From JAGSPQ01 sp038206395 (GTDB taxonomy: Bacteria; Myxococcota; Myxococcia; Myxococcales; Myxococcaceae), in assembly GCA_038206395.1 (NCBI GenBank), contig JBBRAX010000029.1:1-64000 (forward strand): a stretch of DNA of 64,000 nt, written 5' to 3'. The first letter of the stretch is position 1, and each line of letters begins with the position of its first letter. The translations under genes were made by a program, and so were the position numbers. The notes beneath the pieces are model-generated. The model saw nothing but the letters and a program-made list of their open reading frames with translations, was not told the DNA's origin and searched no databases. This document shows positions 8,258 to 16,989 of the stretch, one piece after another.

Positions 8258-8896
8258 TCAGAACGTCATCAGGGTGGCCATGCTGCCAGGAATGAGGCGG
8301 CTCGCCTGGGGCGGAGGAGGCGGCGGCGGGGGCAGCAGCATCTCTGGGCCGGGCGGCGGCGGAGGCAGCTTCTGATCGATCGCGTCGATGCGCTTCTGCA
8401 CTTCATCGGTCTCGTCGCGGTGGGCTGCGATGGCGCCGAAGCGGGTGGCGAGCTTGATGGTGCCGACGAGAAGAAGAATGGCTCCGACGATGACTATCGC
8501 GCCGCCGAGGCCGAGCAGGGCGTAGGTGAGGATCTGCGCGCTGCCCGAGAAGCCGATGACGCTGACGCCGACGAAGGCCAGCGATCCGCCGACGATCGCC
8601 AGCACGGCGCCGACGCTCATCGCCGCGATGGGGCCGCCCAGTGACGGGCGCGTCTCGTCGAGGCGGCGCAGCTCGGACACCAGCTGCTCGCGCGTCATCG
8701 CATCGATGCTCGGGCGCTTGTCGTCGTCTTCGTCGATCACGAAGAGCAGGGGCAGGCGGGCCTCGCTGAGGGCGACATTGCGAGACGAAACGTTGTCCGC
8801 CATCCGTATCCCTGGGGGACTTTGGCTGGGGACCCCGTCCGCCATCCGTATCCCTGGGGCGAGGTTGAGGAGCGTGGCGAGAAGAAATGCAGTCAT
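8258..8896 (-). CDS. Hypothetical membrane protein with proline-rich tail
   Basis: A 212-aa paralogue of the adjacent 191-aa protein. It keeps the N-terminus MTAFLLATLLNLAPGI, the QLVSELRRLDETRPSLGGPI motif and two to three membrane segments. It adds a run of prolines (KLPPPPPGPEMLLPPPPPPP) before the shared C-terminal LMTF. Near the N-terminus a 42-nt in-frame duplication repeats PGIRMAD; the DNA copies are 23 nt long at 8795-8817 and 8837-8859. It lies 17 nt after the leuS stop in reverse order (upstream in sequence is leuS), as part of a leuS - 212 aa - 191 aa - lptE operon. Function unknown. Confidence 0.75.
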   Translation of the reverse strand: MTAFLLATLLNLAPGIRMADGVPSQSPPGIRMADNVSSRNVALSEARLPLLFVIDEDDDKRPSIDAMTREQLVSELRRLDETRPSLGGPIAAMSVGAVLAIVGGSLAFVGVSVIGFSGSAQILTYALLGLGGAIVIVGAILLLVGTIKLATRFGAIAAHRDETDEVQKRIDAIDQKLPPPPPGPEMLLPPPPPPPPQASRLIPGSMATLMTF

Positions 8897-8913
8897 GGTT
8901 CCCTCTTTTGAGT

Positions 8914-11400
8914 TCAGCCGACGACGATGTTGATCAGCCGTTTGGGCACGAAGATGACCTTCCGAATGGTCTTGCCGACCAGGGCAGCCTTCACTTTCTC
9001 GTCGGCCTCGGCGGCGGTGCGAACGTCGGCCTCGGTGGCGGCGGCGGGCACGCGGAGCTCGGCCTTGAGCTTGCCGTTGATCTGCACCGCGTAGGGGATG
9101 ACGTCGTCGACGACGAGCGCTGGGTCGTACGCGGGCCAGGGCTTCTCGACCGTGCAGGTGGTGAGGCCGTACGCGCTGGCGAGCTCATCGGCCAGGTGTG
9201 GAGCGAAAGGCGTCAGAATCACCGCCAGCGTGCGTATCGCCTCGGCCATCGCCGACTTCTCGGCGTCGTTGGCGGGCTCCTGCGCGAGGTAGAGCGCGTT
9301 GACGAACTCCATCGTCCCGGCGATCGCGGTGTTGAAAGAGAGCCGGTCGATCGCCTCGCCGACGCGCTTCAGCGCCTTGTGGGTCGCCTTGCGAAGCTCG
9401 GCGGCCTTGCCTTCCACCGTCCCGCCAAACGTCGCGGCGTGGCAGGCGGCGTGGTGCTGTGAGGCGAGCGCGTAGACGCGCTTCAAGAACCGGAAGGCGC
9501 CGTCGACCTGCTCGTCGGACCAGTCGAAGTCACGCTCGGGTGGGCCGGCGAAGAGCACGTACATGCGGCAGGTGTCGGCGCCGTACTTCTTCACGATCGC
9601 CGAGGGCGCGACGCCATTGCCGGCGCGCTTCGACATCTTCAAGCCGTCGGCGCCGTTGACGATGCCCTGGGTGATGAGTCGGGTGACGGGCTCGTCGGTC
9701 TGCACGAGGCCGAGCTCCTTCATCACGCGATACCAGAAGCGGAAGTACAGCAGGTGCATCGTCGCGTGCTCGGGGCCGCCAACGTAGATGTCGACCGGCA
9801 GGTACTTCGCCGCGGCCTTCGGGTCGAAGGGGCCGGTGTCGAACTTCGGCGACAGGTAGCGCGCGAAGTACCAGGTCGAGTCGACGAACGTGTCCATCGT
9901 CTCGGTCTCGCGCCTGGCCGGGCCACCGCACTTCGGGCAGGTGGTGTTCACGAACGCCGGCACCTTCGCCAGCGGCGGCTCACCCTTGCCCGTGAGCACC
10001 TCCTTCACGTCGATGTCGGGCAGGCGCACCGGCAGCTGCTCGTACGGCACGGGCATGCCCTCGTGCGTCGGGTCGCACTTCTCGCAGTACAGAATCGGAA
10101 TCGGGGTGCCCCAATAGCGCTGGCGCGAGAAGCCCCAGTCTTTCTGGCGCCACGTCACCATCCGCTTGCCGAGGTTCTTCCCTTCGAGCCAGTCGCGCAG
10201 CTTCGCGCGGGCGTCGGCAGAAGGGAGCCCGGTGTACTCGCCCGAGCGCAGCAGTGTTCCGTCTTCCGTCCACGGGGCGCTCAACGGCTCGTCGAGCACC
10301 CCACCCTGCGGCTGGATGACCAACGTGACGGGCAGCGAATATTTTTCGGCGAAGGCGAAGTCACGAGCGTCGTGGGCCGGGACGCTCATCACTGCGCCGG
10401 TGCCGTAGTCGGCGAGCACGAAGTTCGCGATCCACACCGGCACCTTCGCGCCGTTGAGCGGGTTGATCGCGTGCGCTCCGGTGAAGACGCCTTCTTTCTC
10501 GGCCGTCTCGTCGGTGCGTTCGGTCTTCGACTTCGCCGCCATCTTCTTCACGAAGGCGGAGACGCCGGGCTGCTGCGCCGCGGTGGTGATCGATGAGACG
10601 AGCTTGTGATCTGGAGCGAGCACCACGTACGTGCACCCGAACACCGTGTCGATGCGGGTGGTGAAAACGCGAATCTTCTCGCCGCTGCCGTCGATCGCGA
10701 ACTCGGCCTCGACGCCTTCGCTGCGCCCAATCCAGTTGCGCTGGGCGGCGGTGATGCGGTCGGGCCACTCTTTGAGGCCGTCGAGCGCGTCGAGCAGCAC
10801 CTGCGAAAACTTCGTGATCCGAAACGCCCACTCGGGCATCTCGCGATCGACGACGGCCGAGCCGCAGCGCTCACACACGCCGTCTTTCACCTGCTCGTTG
10901 GCGATGACGGTCAGACAGCCCGTGCACCAGTTCACCTTCGACCGGCGGCGATAGACGAGGCCGCGTTCGAGCATCTGCAGAAAGAACCACTGGTTCCAGC
11001 GGTAGTACTCGGGCTGGCTGGTGTTGACCTCCAGCGACCAGTCGTACGCGTAGCCGAGCGACAGCATCTCGCCCTTGAAGCCCTCGATGTTCGCAGCGGT
11101 GCGGGCGGCAGGGTGCACGCCTTCTTTCATCGCGGCGTTTTCCGCGGGCAGGCCGAACGCGTCCCAGCCCATCGGGTGAACGACATCGAAGCCCTTCATC
11201 TGGAAGTAGCGCGCGTAGACGTCGCCCAGCAGGTAGTTGCGGACGTGGCCCATGTGCATATTGCCGCTGGGGTACGGCAGCATCTCGAGCACGTACTTCT
11301 TGGGAAGGTTCGCGTTGCGGCCCGCGCGGAAGAGCTGCTCTTTTTCCCAGCGCTGCTGCCACTTCGGCTCGATGACGGAAGGCTCGTAACGCTCGTTCAT
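8914..11400 (-). CDS. leuS: Leucyl-tRNA synthetase
   Basis: Class I aminoacyl-tRNA synthetase that charges tRNA-Leu in the cytoplasm. The 828-aa product has HMGH (residues 49-52) in PYPSGNMHMGHVRNY and the KMSK motif in GLKMSKRAGNG. The CP1 editing domain follows the N-terminal fold, with the zinc-type CEKC and CPKCGG pairs expected of the bacterial enzyme. The ATG at 11400 (MNERYEPSVIEPKWQQ) is the conserved N-terminus. An upstream in-frame start adds 23 unrelated residues and was rejected. It heads the operon leading to lptE. Confidence 0.97.
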   Translation of the reverse strand: MNERYEPSVIEPKWQQRWEKEQLFRAGRNANLPKKYVLEMLPYPSGNMHMGHVRNYLLGDVYARYFQMKGFDVVHPMGWDAFGLPAENAAMKEGVHPAARTAANIEGFKGEMLSLGYAYDWSLEVNTSQPEYYRWNQWFFLQMLERGLVYRRRSKVNWCTGCLTVIANEQVKDGVCERCGSAVVDREMPEWAFRITKFSQVLLDALDGLKEWPDRITAAQRNWIGRSEGVEAEFAIDGSGEKIRVFTTRIDTVFGCTYVVLAPDHKLVSSITTAAQQPGVSAFVKKMAAKSKTERTDETAEKEGVFTGAHAINPLNGAKVPVWIANFVLADYGTGAVMSVPAHDARDFAFAEKYSLPVTLVIQPQGGVLDEPLSAPWTEDGTLLRSGEYTGLPSADARAKLRDWLEGKNLGKRMVTWRQKDWGFSRQRYWGTPIPILYCEKCDPTHEGMPVPYEQLPVRLPDIDVKEVLTGKGEPPLAKVPAFVNTTCPKCGGPARRETETMDTFVDSTWYFARYLSPKFDTGPFDPKAAAKYLPVDIYVGGPEHATMHLLYFRFWYRVMKELGLVQTDEPVTRLITQGIVNGADGLKMSKRAGNGVAPSAIVKKYGADTCRMYVLFAGPPERDFDWSDEQVDGAFRFLKRVYALASQHHAACHAATFGGTVEGKAAELRKATHKALKRVGEAIDRLSFNTAIAGTMEFVNALYLAQEPANDAEKSAMAEAIRTLAVILTPFAPHLADELASAYGLTTCTVEKPWPAYDPALVVDDVIPYAVQINGKLKAELRVPAAATEADVRTAAEADEKVKAALVGKTIRKVIFVPKRLINIVVG

Positions 11401-11446
11401 GTCGCGGCTCTCATAGGGACTAATGAGAACCGACGCAACGAAGAGG

Positions 11447-12244
11447 TCAGGCCGGACGAACCATCGCATTCACCGGCGGCAGCATCACCTGCACCCGGGT
11501 CCCGAAGCGGTGGCTGCTCGCGATCGTCATCCCGCCACCCATCGAGGTGACGAGGCGGTAGGCCAGCGGCAGGCCGAAGACGTTCATGCCGGTCTGCGCG
11601 TGGAGCGGCAGGTCGAACGCCCGTGCCGCGGCGTCGGGATCCATGCCCTGCCCCGTGTCGGCGACCTCGAGCACGACCTCGTTGGCGTCGGCGTCGAACC
11701 AGGTGGCGACGGTGATCGAATGTTCCTGCGCGAAGCCTTCGGGAATCGATTCGGCCGCGACGACGAGCAGCTTGAGCACGACGTCGGCGAGGCGCGCGCT
11801 GCTGGCCACCACCTGGGGCACCTTTGCGAGGCGTTGTTCGATGCGCGCGCGGCGGCCGACCAGCGGCCACGCCAGCTGAATCGCGGCTTCGACGATCAGG
11901 TTCAAATGAAGCGGACCCACGGGGGCGCGGTGGCCATCGGCGAAGAGCCGCACGCTGTCGACGACCGAGTTGATCCGGTCGGCCCCTTCGATCGCTTCCG
12001 TAATCGCCGACGTCAACTCGGCATGGCGTTCACGGCCGAGCGCGGACGAGACCTGCGCGAGCTGCTGCTGAAGGAATTCGAGGTTGCTGCGGAGGCTCGC
12101 CAGCGGGTTCGTGAGCTCGTGCGCGACACCTGCCGCGAGGGTGGTGGTGGCGGTAATCCGGCTCGGGGCGCTGGGCCGCGACTCGGTGAGCACGTCACTG
12201 CCAGCGGGCGGAGTCTTGATGTCTCGAGGCGAACGGGTGGGCAC
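11447..12244 (-). CDS. Sensor histidine kinase (transmitter domain only)
   Basis: About 265 aa. The HisKA motif is LAAGVAHELTNPLASLRSNL (phospho-accepting His in the HELTNP motif), followed by a HATPase domain. The G1 box is VADTGQGMD and the G2-like part is MNVFGLPLAYRLVTSMGGGM. There is no membrane segment or sensor domain, so it is a soluble kinase that must obtain its signal from a partner or a short N-terminus. The start is uncertain. The reading frame continues upstream to an ATG at 12346, but that would run through a terminator hairpin and encode a Cys/Arg-rich, non-coding-looking stretch. I therefore prefer GTG at 12244. No cognate response regulator is adjacent. Confidence 0.75.
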   Translation of the reverse strand: MPTRSPRDIKTPPAGSDVLTESRPSAPSRITATTTLAAGVAHELTNPLASLRSNLEFLQQQLAQVSSALGRERHAELTSAITEAIEGADRINSVVDSVRLFADGHRAPVGPLHLNLIVEAAIQLAWPLVGRRARIEQRLAKVPQVVASSARLADVVLKLLVVAAESIPEGFAQEHSITVATWFDADANEVVLEVADTGQGMDPDAAARAFDLPLHAQTGMNVFGLPLAYRLVTSMGGGMTIASSHRFGTRVQVMLPPVNAMVRPA

Positions 12245-12300
12245 GGCGGATTTCAGTCTAGGTGGGCGCTGGCGGTGAGGGAAACGCGTACATGCCCCGC

Positions 12301-12336
12301 AAAGACAACGGGCGCCGCAGAAAATTGCCGGCGCCC
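12301..12336 (-). terminator. Intrinsic terminator after the NlpC/P60-like lipoprotein gene
   Basis: Minus strand: a perfect 8-bp stem GGGCGCCG/CGGCGCCC (12336-12329 and 12317-12310) with an 11-nt loop. It is followed by a T-rich tail (GTTGTCTTT). It lies 20 nt past the stop of the upstream gene and separates that gene from the histidine kinase. Confidence 0.7.
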
Positions 12337-12356
12337 GCCGAAACATGGGTGATTGT

Positions 12357-13247
12357 TCAGTAACCGACGCGGCGAATCGCCTTGTACGCCGACGACGTGG
12401 TGCGGATGTTGTGCACGATGCCGTAGCTGCAGCCCTTGGCCTCGTACGCCCACATCGAGCCCCAGCCGTCGCCGGACTCGTAGAGGAAGATGTGACCGGC
12501 GCCGTTCGAGTTGTAGACCATGGCGTCGGCGCGGGCGACGGACGACCGCGAGACGGTGTTCCACTGCGAGTTACCAGCCTTGAAGCTGACGGTGCTGTAC
12601 GGGTGCGAGTCCGAGGTCAGCGTCGAGTTGCTCGAGGGGACTTCCCAGATCTTGCCGATGTAGCCCGAGCAGTCAGCGCCGTAGCGGCCGCTGTGGCGGC
12701 AGCTCGGGCACGAGCCAGTGCAGGAGCCGCGGGTGCCCGAGGTCGCTCCGTTGGGGATCCACGAGCCGTGGCCCCAGTAGTACGAGAAGCCGACGCCCGA
12801 CTTCGCGCGGAGGATGGCGCCGTTGCGGTCATTCGACGCGATGCTGCCGCCGCCGCTGCTGCTGCCACCGCCACCACCGCCCGACGAGACCAGGTTCAGG
12901 TAGCTGCCGTACGACCAGCCCGTGATGCCGTTGTACTTCACGTTGTACCAGCCGCCCGACGGCGTGGTTCGGTTGATGGTGACGACCTGCGCGCCCTTCG
13001 GGACGACGAGGCGAACGCGGTAGCCGGTGCCGGCGCCGGTGCGAAGGTTCAACGCCGAAGTGGTCTTGAGCTTCGAGCCAATCGGAACACCCGACGACAG
13101 CTCGCTGCTGATGGTGCCGACTTCGTCTTCGGCGCCCAGCATCACGTCGCTGTCAGTGGCGGTGTCATCGATCGTTCCTGCACAGCCGCTGAACACCAGC
13201 GCTGCGACCATCCACATCCCCTTTGAAACTGTCACCTTCGTGTTCAT
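12357..13247 (-). CDS. SH3 and NlpC/P60-like lipoprotein (probable peptidoglycan hydrolase)
   Basis: A 296-aa lipoprotein with lipobox LVFSGC (Cys22). It has a bacterial SH3 domain at residues 60-120 (LNLRTGAGTGYRVRLVVPKG) and a Gly/Ser linker. The C-terminal NlpC/P60-like domain has nucleophile Cys193 in YGADCSGYIGKIW and His252 in AGHIFLYE, as in cell-wall amidases and endopeptidases. An extra Cys cluster (SCTGSCPSC, 175-183) precedes the active site. The ATG at 13247 is set by GGAG 9 nt upstream; the reading frame stays open a further 340 nt but looks non-coding there. It ends at a strong terminator and is probably monocistronic. Confidence 0.82.
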   Translation of the reverse strand: MNTKVTVSKGMWMVAALVFSGCAGTIDDTATDSDVMLGAEDEVGTISSELSSGVPIGSKLKTTSALNLRTGAGTGYRVRLVVPKGAQVVTINRTTPSGGWYNVKYNGITGWSYGSYLNLVSSGGGGGGSSSGGGSIASNDRNGAILRAKSGVGFSYYWGHGSWIPNGATSGTRGSCTGSCPSCRHSGRYGADCSGYIGKIWEVPSSNSTLTSDSHPYSTVSFKAGNSQWNTVSRSSVARADAMVYNSNGAGHIFLYESGDGWGSMWAYEAKGCSYGIVHNIRTTSSAYKAIRRVGY

Positions 13248-13354
13248 GTGGTCGTGCTCCAGATTTTCGTTTTGTTGGTTAAAAAACTCGGCGAGGAACC
13301 ATTGAGCGAGGGCCGTGCCACGGGTCGTCCTCAGAGGAGAGCGCCCGCTGATCC

Positions 13355-13369
13355 GCAAAGCGGCTTTGC
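13355..13369. repeat. Small palindrome in the divergent promoter region
   Basis: GCAAAGC-G-GCTTTGC, perfect 7-nt arms around one base, flanked by GATCC and GGATC. It lies in the roughly 250-nt gap between the divergent NlpC/P60-like gene and the gene at 13501. It could be an operator or a short hairpin; no regulator is suggested by the sequence. Nothing else was seen in this gap. Confidence 0.35.
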
Positions 13370-13500
13370 AGTGGATCCGACTGCGATCCAAACACGCGGC
13401 GAAGGTTCTGCCGCTTCTCGCGACGTCACGGCTGGGGCTCAGTGCCTGTCGCCTCAACGCGACAGTGCGGTGAGGAGGGCCGGTGGTGTACGGAGCGCGC

Positions 13501-14619
13501 ATGAACCGTTCGCAGAACTTCATCGTCGGGGGCGTGGTGCTGGTGGCCGCGGTGCTCGTGGTGGTCGTGATGCTGTGGCCGACGGACAAGTCGAAGCTCG
13601 ATTCGCCGGCCGGCGACGTGGTGGTCGAGGCGAACGCGGAGCCGACGGTGGGCCGTTCGCTGCAGATGTTGCGGCAGCGGGCAAAGGCGATGGACGCGGG
13701 CGAGATGCCGGCGGCGTCGACCAGCGGGCAGGGAGCCGTGTTCGCGCAGTTCGGTTGGGGCAGCGGCGAAGGTCAGCTGGCCCACAAGCGGCCAGACGAA
13801 GCGAACCCGGAAGGGCCGATGAGCCTCGCGATCGACAAGCGGGGCAACGTGATGGTGTTGGACCAGGTGAACGACCGGCTGGTGAAGCTCGACAAGTCGG
13901 GGAAGGTCGTGGGCTCGACGCCGCTGACGGTGCAGGGCGCGCAGGACATCACGGTGGCCGCAGACGGAACGACGCTGGTGATGGATCGCATCATCGACAA
14001 GTCGATCGCGGTGATCGGGCCCGACGGGAAGCAGGTCGGTGAGCTGCCGATCGAAGGAAAGAATCTCGAAGAAGGCGGCGCGGCGACGGGCGTGTTCACC
14101 GACGGCGAAGACGTCTACGTCGAGCGCGAGCACGGCGACCTGGTGAAGGTCGGGACGACCAGCGGCAAGGCCGACACGAACCGCGAGGAAGTACCGGGCC
14201 GGCCGTCGCGCGATGGGTCGGCGTACCTGACGGCCGGCATCTCGGTTCCGGGCGAAGACCGGCTCTATGTCGGGGCGATCGACAAGGCGTCGCGCCAGCA
14301 GCGGTTTCAGCGGGAGTACCGGCTCGGCAGCGCAGTGCTCGGGCTGATGCTGCTCGACACGGACGCGAGCGGGATCATCTACGTCGCGGCGCTGACGACG
14401 GTCGCGGTTGCGGGGAAGTCAGCCGAGGACGCCCGGCCGATGGTGCTGCTGCTTTGCCTCGACCCGCTCGACGGCCGGCCCCTGGGCCGCGCCGAGCTTC
14501 CCGCCAACATGCACGCCGACGAGACCTTTCGCGAGCTCGTCGTGACCGATGAAGGGGGAGTGCTGTACCTGTACCGAAGCGACGAGCACGCGCAGCTGCA
14601 GAAGTACGACTGTCGCTAG
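13501..14619 (+). CDS. Membrane-anchored beta-propeller-like protein (NHL/SMP-30-like)
   Basis: About 372 aa. The N-terminal anchor NFIVGGVVLVAAVLVVVVML is followed by a periplasmic part with repeated strands of the type LAIDKRGNVMVLDQVNDRLV, ITVAADGTTLVMDRIIDKSI and GVFTDGEDVYVEREHGDLV. These are typical of NHL or six-bladed beta-propellers. Function unknown. Two starts are possible: ATG at 13501 with GGAG 5 nt upstream, or GTG at 13486 with the stronger AGGAGG 7 nt upstream. It ends 1 nt short of the convergent gene, with no obvious terminator between. Confidence 0.7.
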   Translation: MNRSQNFIVGGVVLVAAVLVVVVMLWPTDKSKLDSPAGDVVVEANAEPTVGRSLQMLRQRAKAMDAGEMPAASTSGQGAVFAQFGWGSGEGQLAHKRPDEANPEGPMSLAIDKRGNVMVLDQVNDRLVKLDKSGKVVGSTPLTVQGAQDITVAADGTTLVMDRIIDKSIAVIGPDGKQVGELPIEGKNLEEGGAATGVFTDGEDVYVEREHGDLVKVGTTSGKADTNREEVPGRPSRDGSAYLTAGISVPGEDRLYVGAIDKASRQQRFQREYRLGSAVLGLMLLDTDASGIIYVAALTTVAVAGKSAEDARPMVLLLCLDPLDGRPLGRAELPANMHADETFRELVVTDEGGVLYLYRSDEHAQLQKYDCR

Positions 14620-14620
14620 A

Positions 14621-16600
14621 TCAGCGCGCCTTCATTGCATCGGTGAAGGCGGCTTCGACTTCGTTCGGCTGCCGCTTCGCGCCTTCGACCAGGGCCTTGA
14701 GCGCGAGGCGATCGATCGGAAGCGCGGTGGCCTTGCCGAGCGCGGCGCGCGTAATCAGCACCGGCACGAGGTAGCGCTGCTCCGCCGCGACCACGTCGAA
14801 TGGTCCGGGCACCGAGAGCGTGGTCGAGATCTTCCCCTGGAAGCCTGCGAGCACTTCGCGACGGGCGACGCCGACGATCGCGGCGTGAAGGCGCTGGGCC
14901 CCCTGATTCACCGGCAGCGCGCGCGCCTCACGCACGTCCTTTGAGAAGACCGGGTCCGCCTTCCAGCCCGCGGCGAAGCGCTGGGCCTCGGCGAGGTCTT
15001 TGTCACCCGCGGCAGGCACCGCGTCGCTCGAGATCTTCGAGAGGCCCCGCAGCACCGCCGCTAGCCGCTTCGCTTCGGACACGATCGGCTCACCGCTGCG
15101 TCCGCCTTCCACCTGCACCGCGGTCAGCGACGGCAGCTTGAGCTTCGGCAGCGACTCGGCGAGCTGATCGAGCGCCAGCGAGGCTTCCTGGTATGCACGC
15201 TTCGCCGGCTCGACCCGCAGGCTCGGCGGCACCAGCAACCGGATTCGCAGGTCGCTGCGCTCGTCTTCCGACGGCGTCAGCTCGCGGCCGTCGTCTGAGC
15301 TGTCTCGGTGGCCGCCCGTCAGCGCTGCAAACGCCGCCGCCCGGCGATCTCTCCACGACGCATCGAGCTGCATGCCCTTCGGATCTTCGGTGACGAAGCT
15401 CGCCAGCGCCGACTCGTAGCGCGGAAACGCCGGCGCCGGTTCCGCCGCTGGTAGCGCGAGGCGGTTGTCCTGCGCGGCGGCCAGCAGCTCGTCGACCGCC
15501 GCGATGCGTCCGGCCTGCTCGAGCTCGTTGAAGAAGGCGCTGAACGGAGTCGTCGGCGCCTCGAAGGGCGCCGGCACGGGTGGCAGGCGCTCGCCGAGCG
15601 CATCGATGAACGCCGCCATGTTCTCCATCGCGTCGTCGACGTTTCCACCCGAGCGCTCGCGGTAGTCCAGCAAGGGCTCTCTCAGCGGCGCCGTTCGCAG
15701 TGCATCGCGGCGCGCGCGCAACGCCACCCAGCTGGCCTCGAGCTTCGAATCTGCGGACAAGAGCCCCAGCAACGTGAGCGCCGCGGCGACCCCGGCGCGC
15801 GACTGGGGAAACGCGCGGTCCAACATCCGAAGACGAACGCGCGCGCAGCCGAGCTCCTTCGACCAGCCGTAGACGCCGGCCGCGACCACCGTGTCCGGTT
15901 CGGCCTTTGCGCTCGCCAGCTCGGCCTCGACTGCAGCGAGCACTTCGGGCACTGCCTTCGCCGCAGCAGGGATCTTCACCGCGTCGAGGCACGCACCCGA
16001 CGCATAGAGCCGGCCAGCGAGCGCCGCAGCCCCTTCGCGCGCGTCACCGTTAGAAGTCTTGAGCCGGGCGACGGCGCGTTCGGCGAGCTTGCCCCAGAGG
16101 GCGGCGTGCAGGCGTTCACTGTCGAGCGCGATCGCCGCTTCAGCGCCTTCGACCAGGCGGCGCGTGCGCCACAGCACGGCCTCGGCCGACAAGATCAGCT
16201 TCGGCTCTTCGGGGTGCAGCGCGGGCCGCATGCGGGAGCCGGGGGTGCGCGCCAGGGGATCGTTCGAGAGGACCCGCGTCTCGCTGATTCCCGCGAGGCT
16301 CGTCACCAGCGCAGTCGGCTCGGCGCCCCGCCCGCTTCCCAGCGTCAGCGGGCTGGCCGGCGCGAGCACCACCTTCGTCTCTTTGGGCAGCGCCGTGAGG
16401 AAGTCCTTCACCTTCTGCTCGCTGTGCGCGGCGACCGCGTCGGGCGTGCTGCCGAACTTCTTCAGGCCGGTGAGGTCGTACGTGTACTCGACCTCGCCCG
16501 TCGGCAGCCGCTTGCCCTGGTACGGCCAGACCTCGGCAATGGGAAACTTCGAGGGGCCAGGGCCGGCAGCGAGGGCGACGAACAGCAGCGCAGAGATCAT
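14621..16600 (-). CDS. Hypothetical secreted alpha-helical protein
   Basis: A 659-aa protein with a short signal-like N-terminus (MISALLFVALAAGPGPSKFP) and otherwise Ala/Leu-rich amphipathic helices. No catalytic motif or known domain was recognised. Its ATG directly abuts the stop of the CheY gene (no intergenic base), so it is the last gene of the che operon. It may be a periplasmic or outer-surface partner of that pathway, which is inferred from position only. Confidence 0.65.
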   Translation of the reverse strand: MISALLFVALAAGPGPSKFPIAEVWPYQGKRLPTGEVEYTYDLTGLKKFGSTPDAVAAHSEQKVKDFLTALPKETKVVLAPASPLTLGSGRGAEPTALVTSLAGISETRVLSNDPLARTPGSRMRPALHPEEPKLILSAEAVLWRTRRLVEGAEAAIALDSERLHAALWGKLAERAVARLKTSNGDAREGAAALAGRLYASGACLDAVKIPAAAKAVPEVLAAVEAELASAKAEPDTVVAAGVYGWSKELGCARVRLRMLDRAFPQSRAGVAAALTLLGLLSADSKLEASWVALRARRDALRTAPLREPLLDYRERSGGNVDDAMENMAAFIDALGERLPPVPAPFEAPTTPFSAFFNELEQAGRIAAVDELLAAAQDNRLALPAAEPAPAFPRYESALASFVTEDPKGMQLDASWRDRRAAAFAALTGGHRDSSDDGRELTPSEDERSDLRIRLLVPPSLRVEPAKRAYQEASLALDQLAESLPKLKLPSLTAVQVEGGRSGEPIVSEAKRLAAVLRGLSKISSDAVPAAGDKDLAEAQRFAAGWKADPVFSKDVREARALPVNQGAQRLHAAIVGVARREVLAGFQGKISTTLSVPGPFDVVAAEQRYLVPVLITRAALGKATALPIDRLALKALVEGAKRQPNEVEAAFTDAMKAR

Positions 16601-16972
16601 TTAGAGCGAGAGCAGCCTCTTCACGGTGTCGAGGACGACCTGCGCCTGCACGGGCTTCACCAGGTAGGCGTTCGCTCCGAGGCGCAGCGCGCGATCTCTG
16701 TCTTCCTCGGCCGACTCGGTGGTGATGACGACGATCGGCACGTGCGCGTTCGCTTCGTCCGAGCGCAGGTGGCTGATGAGCTTCAGGCCATCGAGCACTG
16801 GCATGTTGATGTCGGTGAGCACGATGTCGAACCGGCCCTGCGAAAACTTCTTCAACGCCTCCGCGCCGTCCTGCGCCTCGACGCAGACGACCTCGGTGAG
16901 CCGTTGGAGCGCGTACATCACGCTGCGCCGCAGGGCGAGCGAGTCATCGACGACGAGAGCACGAATCGACAT
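16601..16972 (-). CDS. cheY: CheY-like single-domain response regulator
   Basis: A 123-aa receiver domain: acidic pair DD at 9-10, phospho-accepting Asp54 (VLTDINMP), Thr84 (VVITTES) and Lys106 (YLVKPV). With no output domain, it should act by protein contact, as CheY does. The ATG at 16972 matches the family N-terminus; the frame is open further upstream but encodes Arg-rich noise overlapping cheB. It sits 17 nt after cheB in the same transcription unit. Confidence 0.92.
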   Translation of the reverse strand: MSIRALVVDDSLALRRSVMYALQRLTEVVCVEAQDGAEALKKFSQGRFDIVLTDINMPVLDGLKLISHLRSDEANAHVPIVVITTESAEEDRDRALRLGANAYLVKPVQAQVVLDTVKRLLSL

Positions 16973-16989
16973 GGAGGCCGCGGACGCTA

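Noticed and set aside
12244..12346. N-terminal extension of the histidine kinase to ATG 12346
   Set aside because: Would cross a strong terminator hairpin and encode Cys/Arg-rich residues unlike any kinase.
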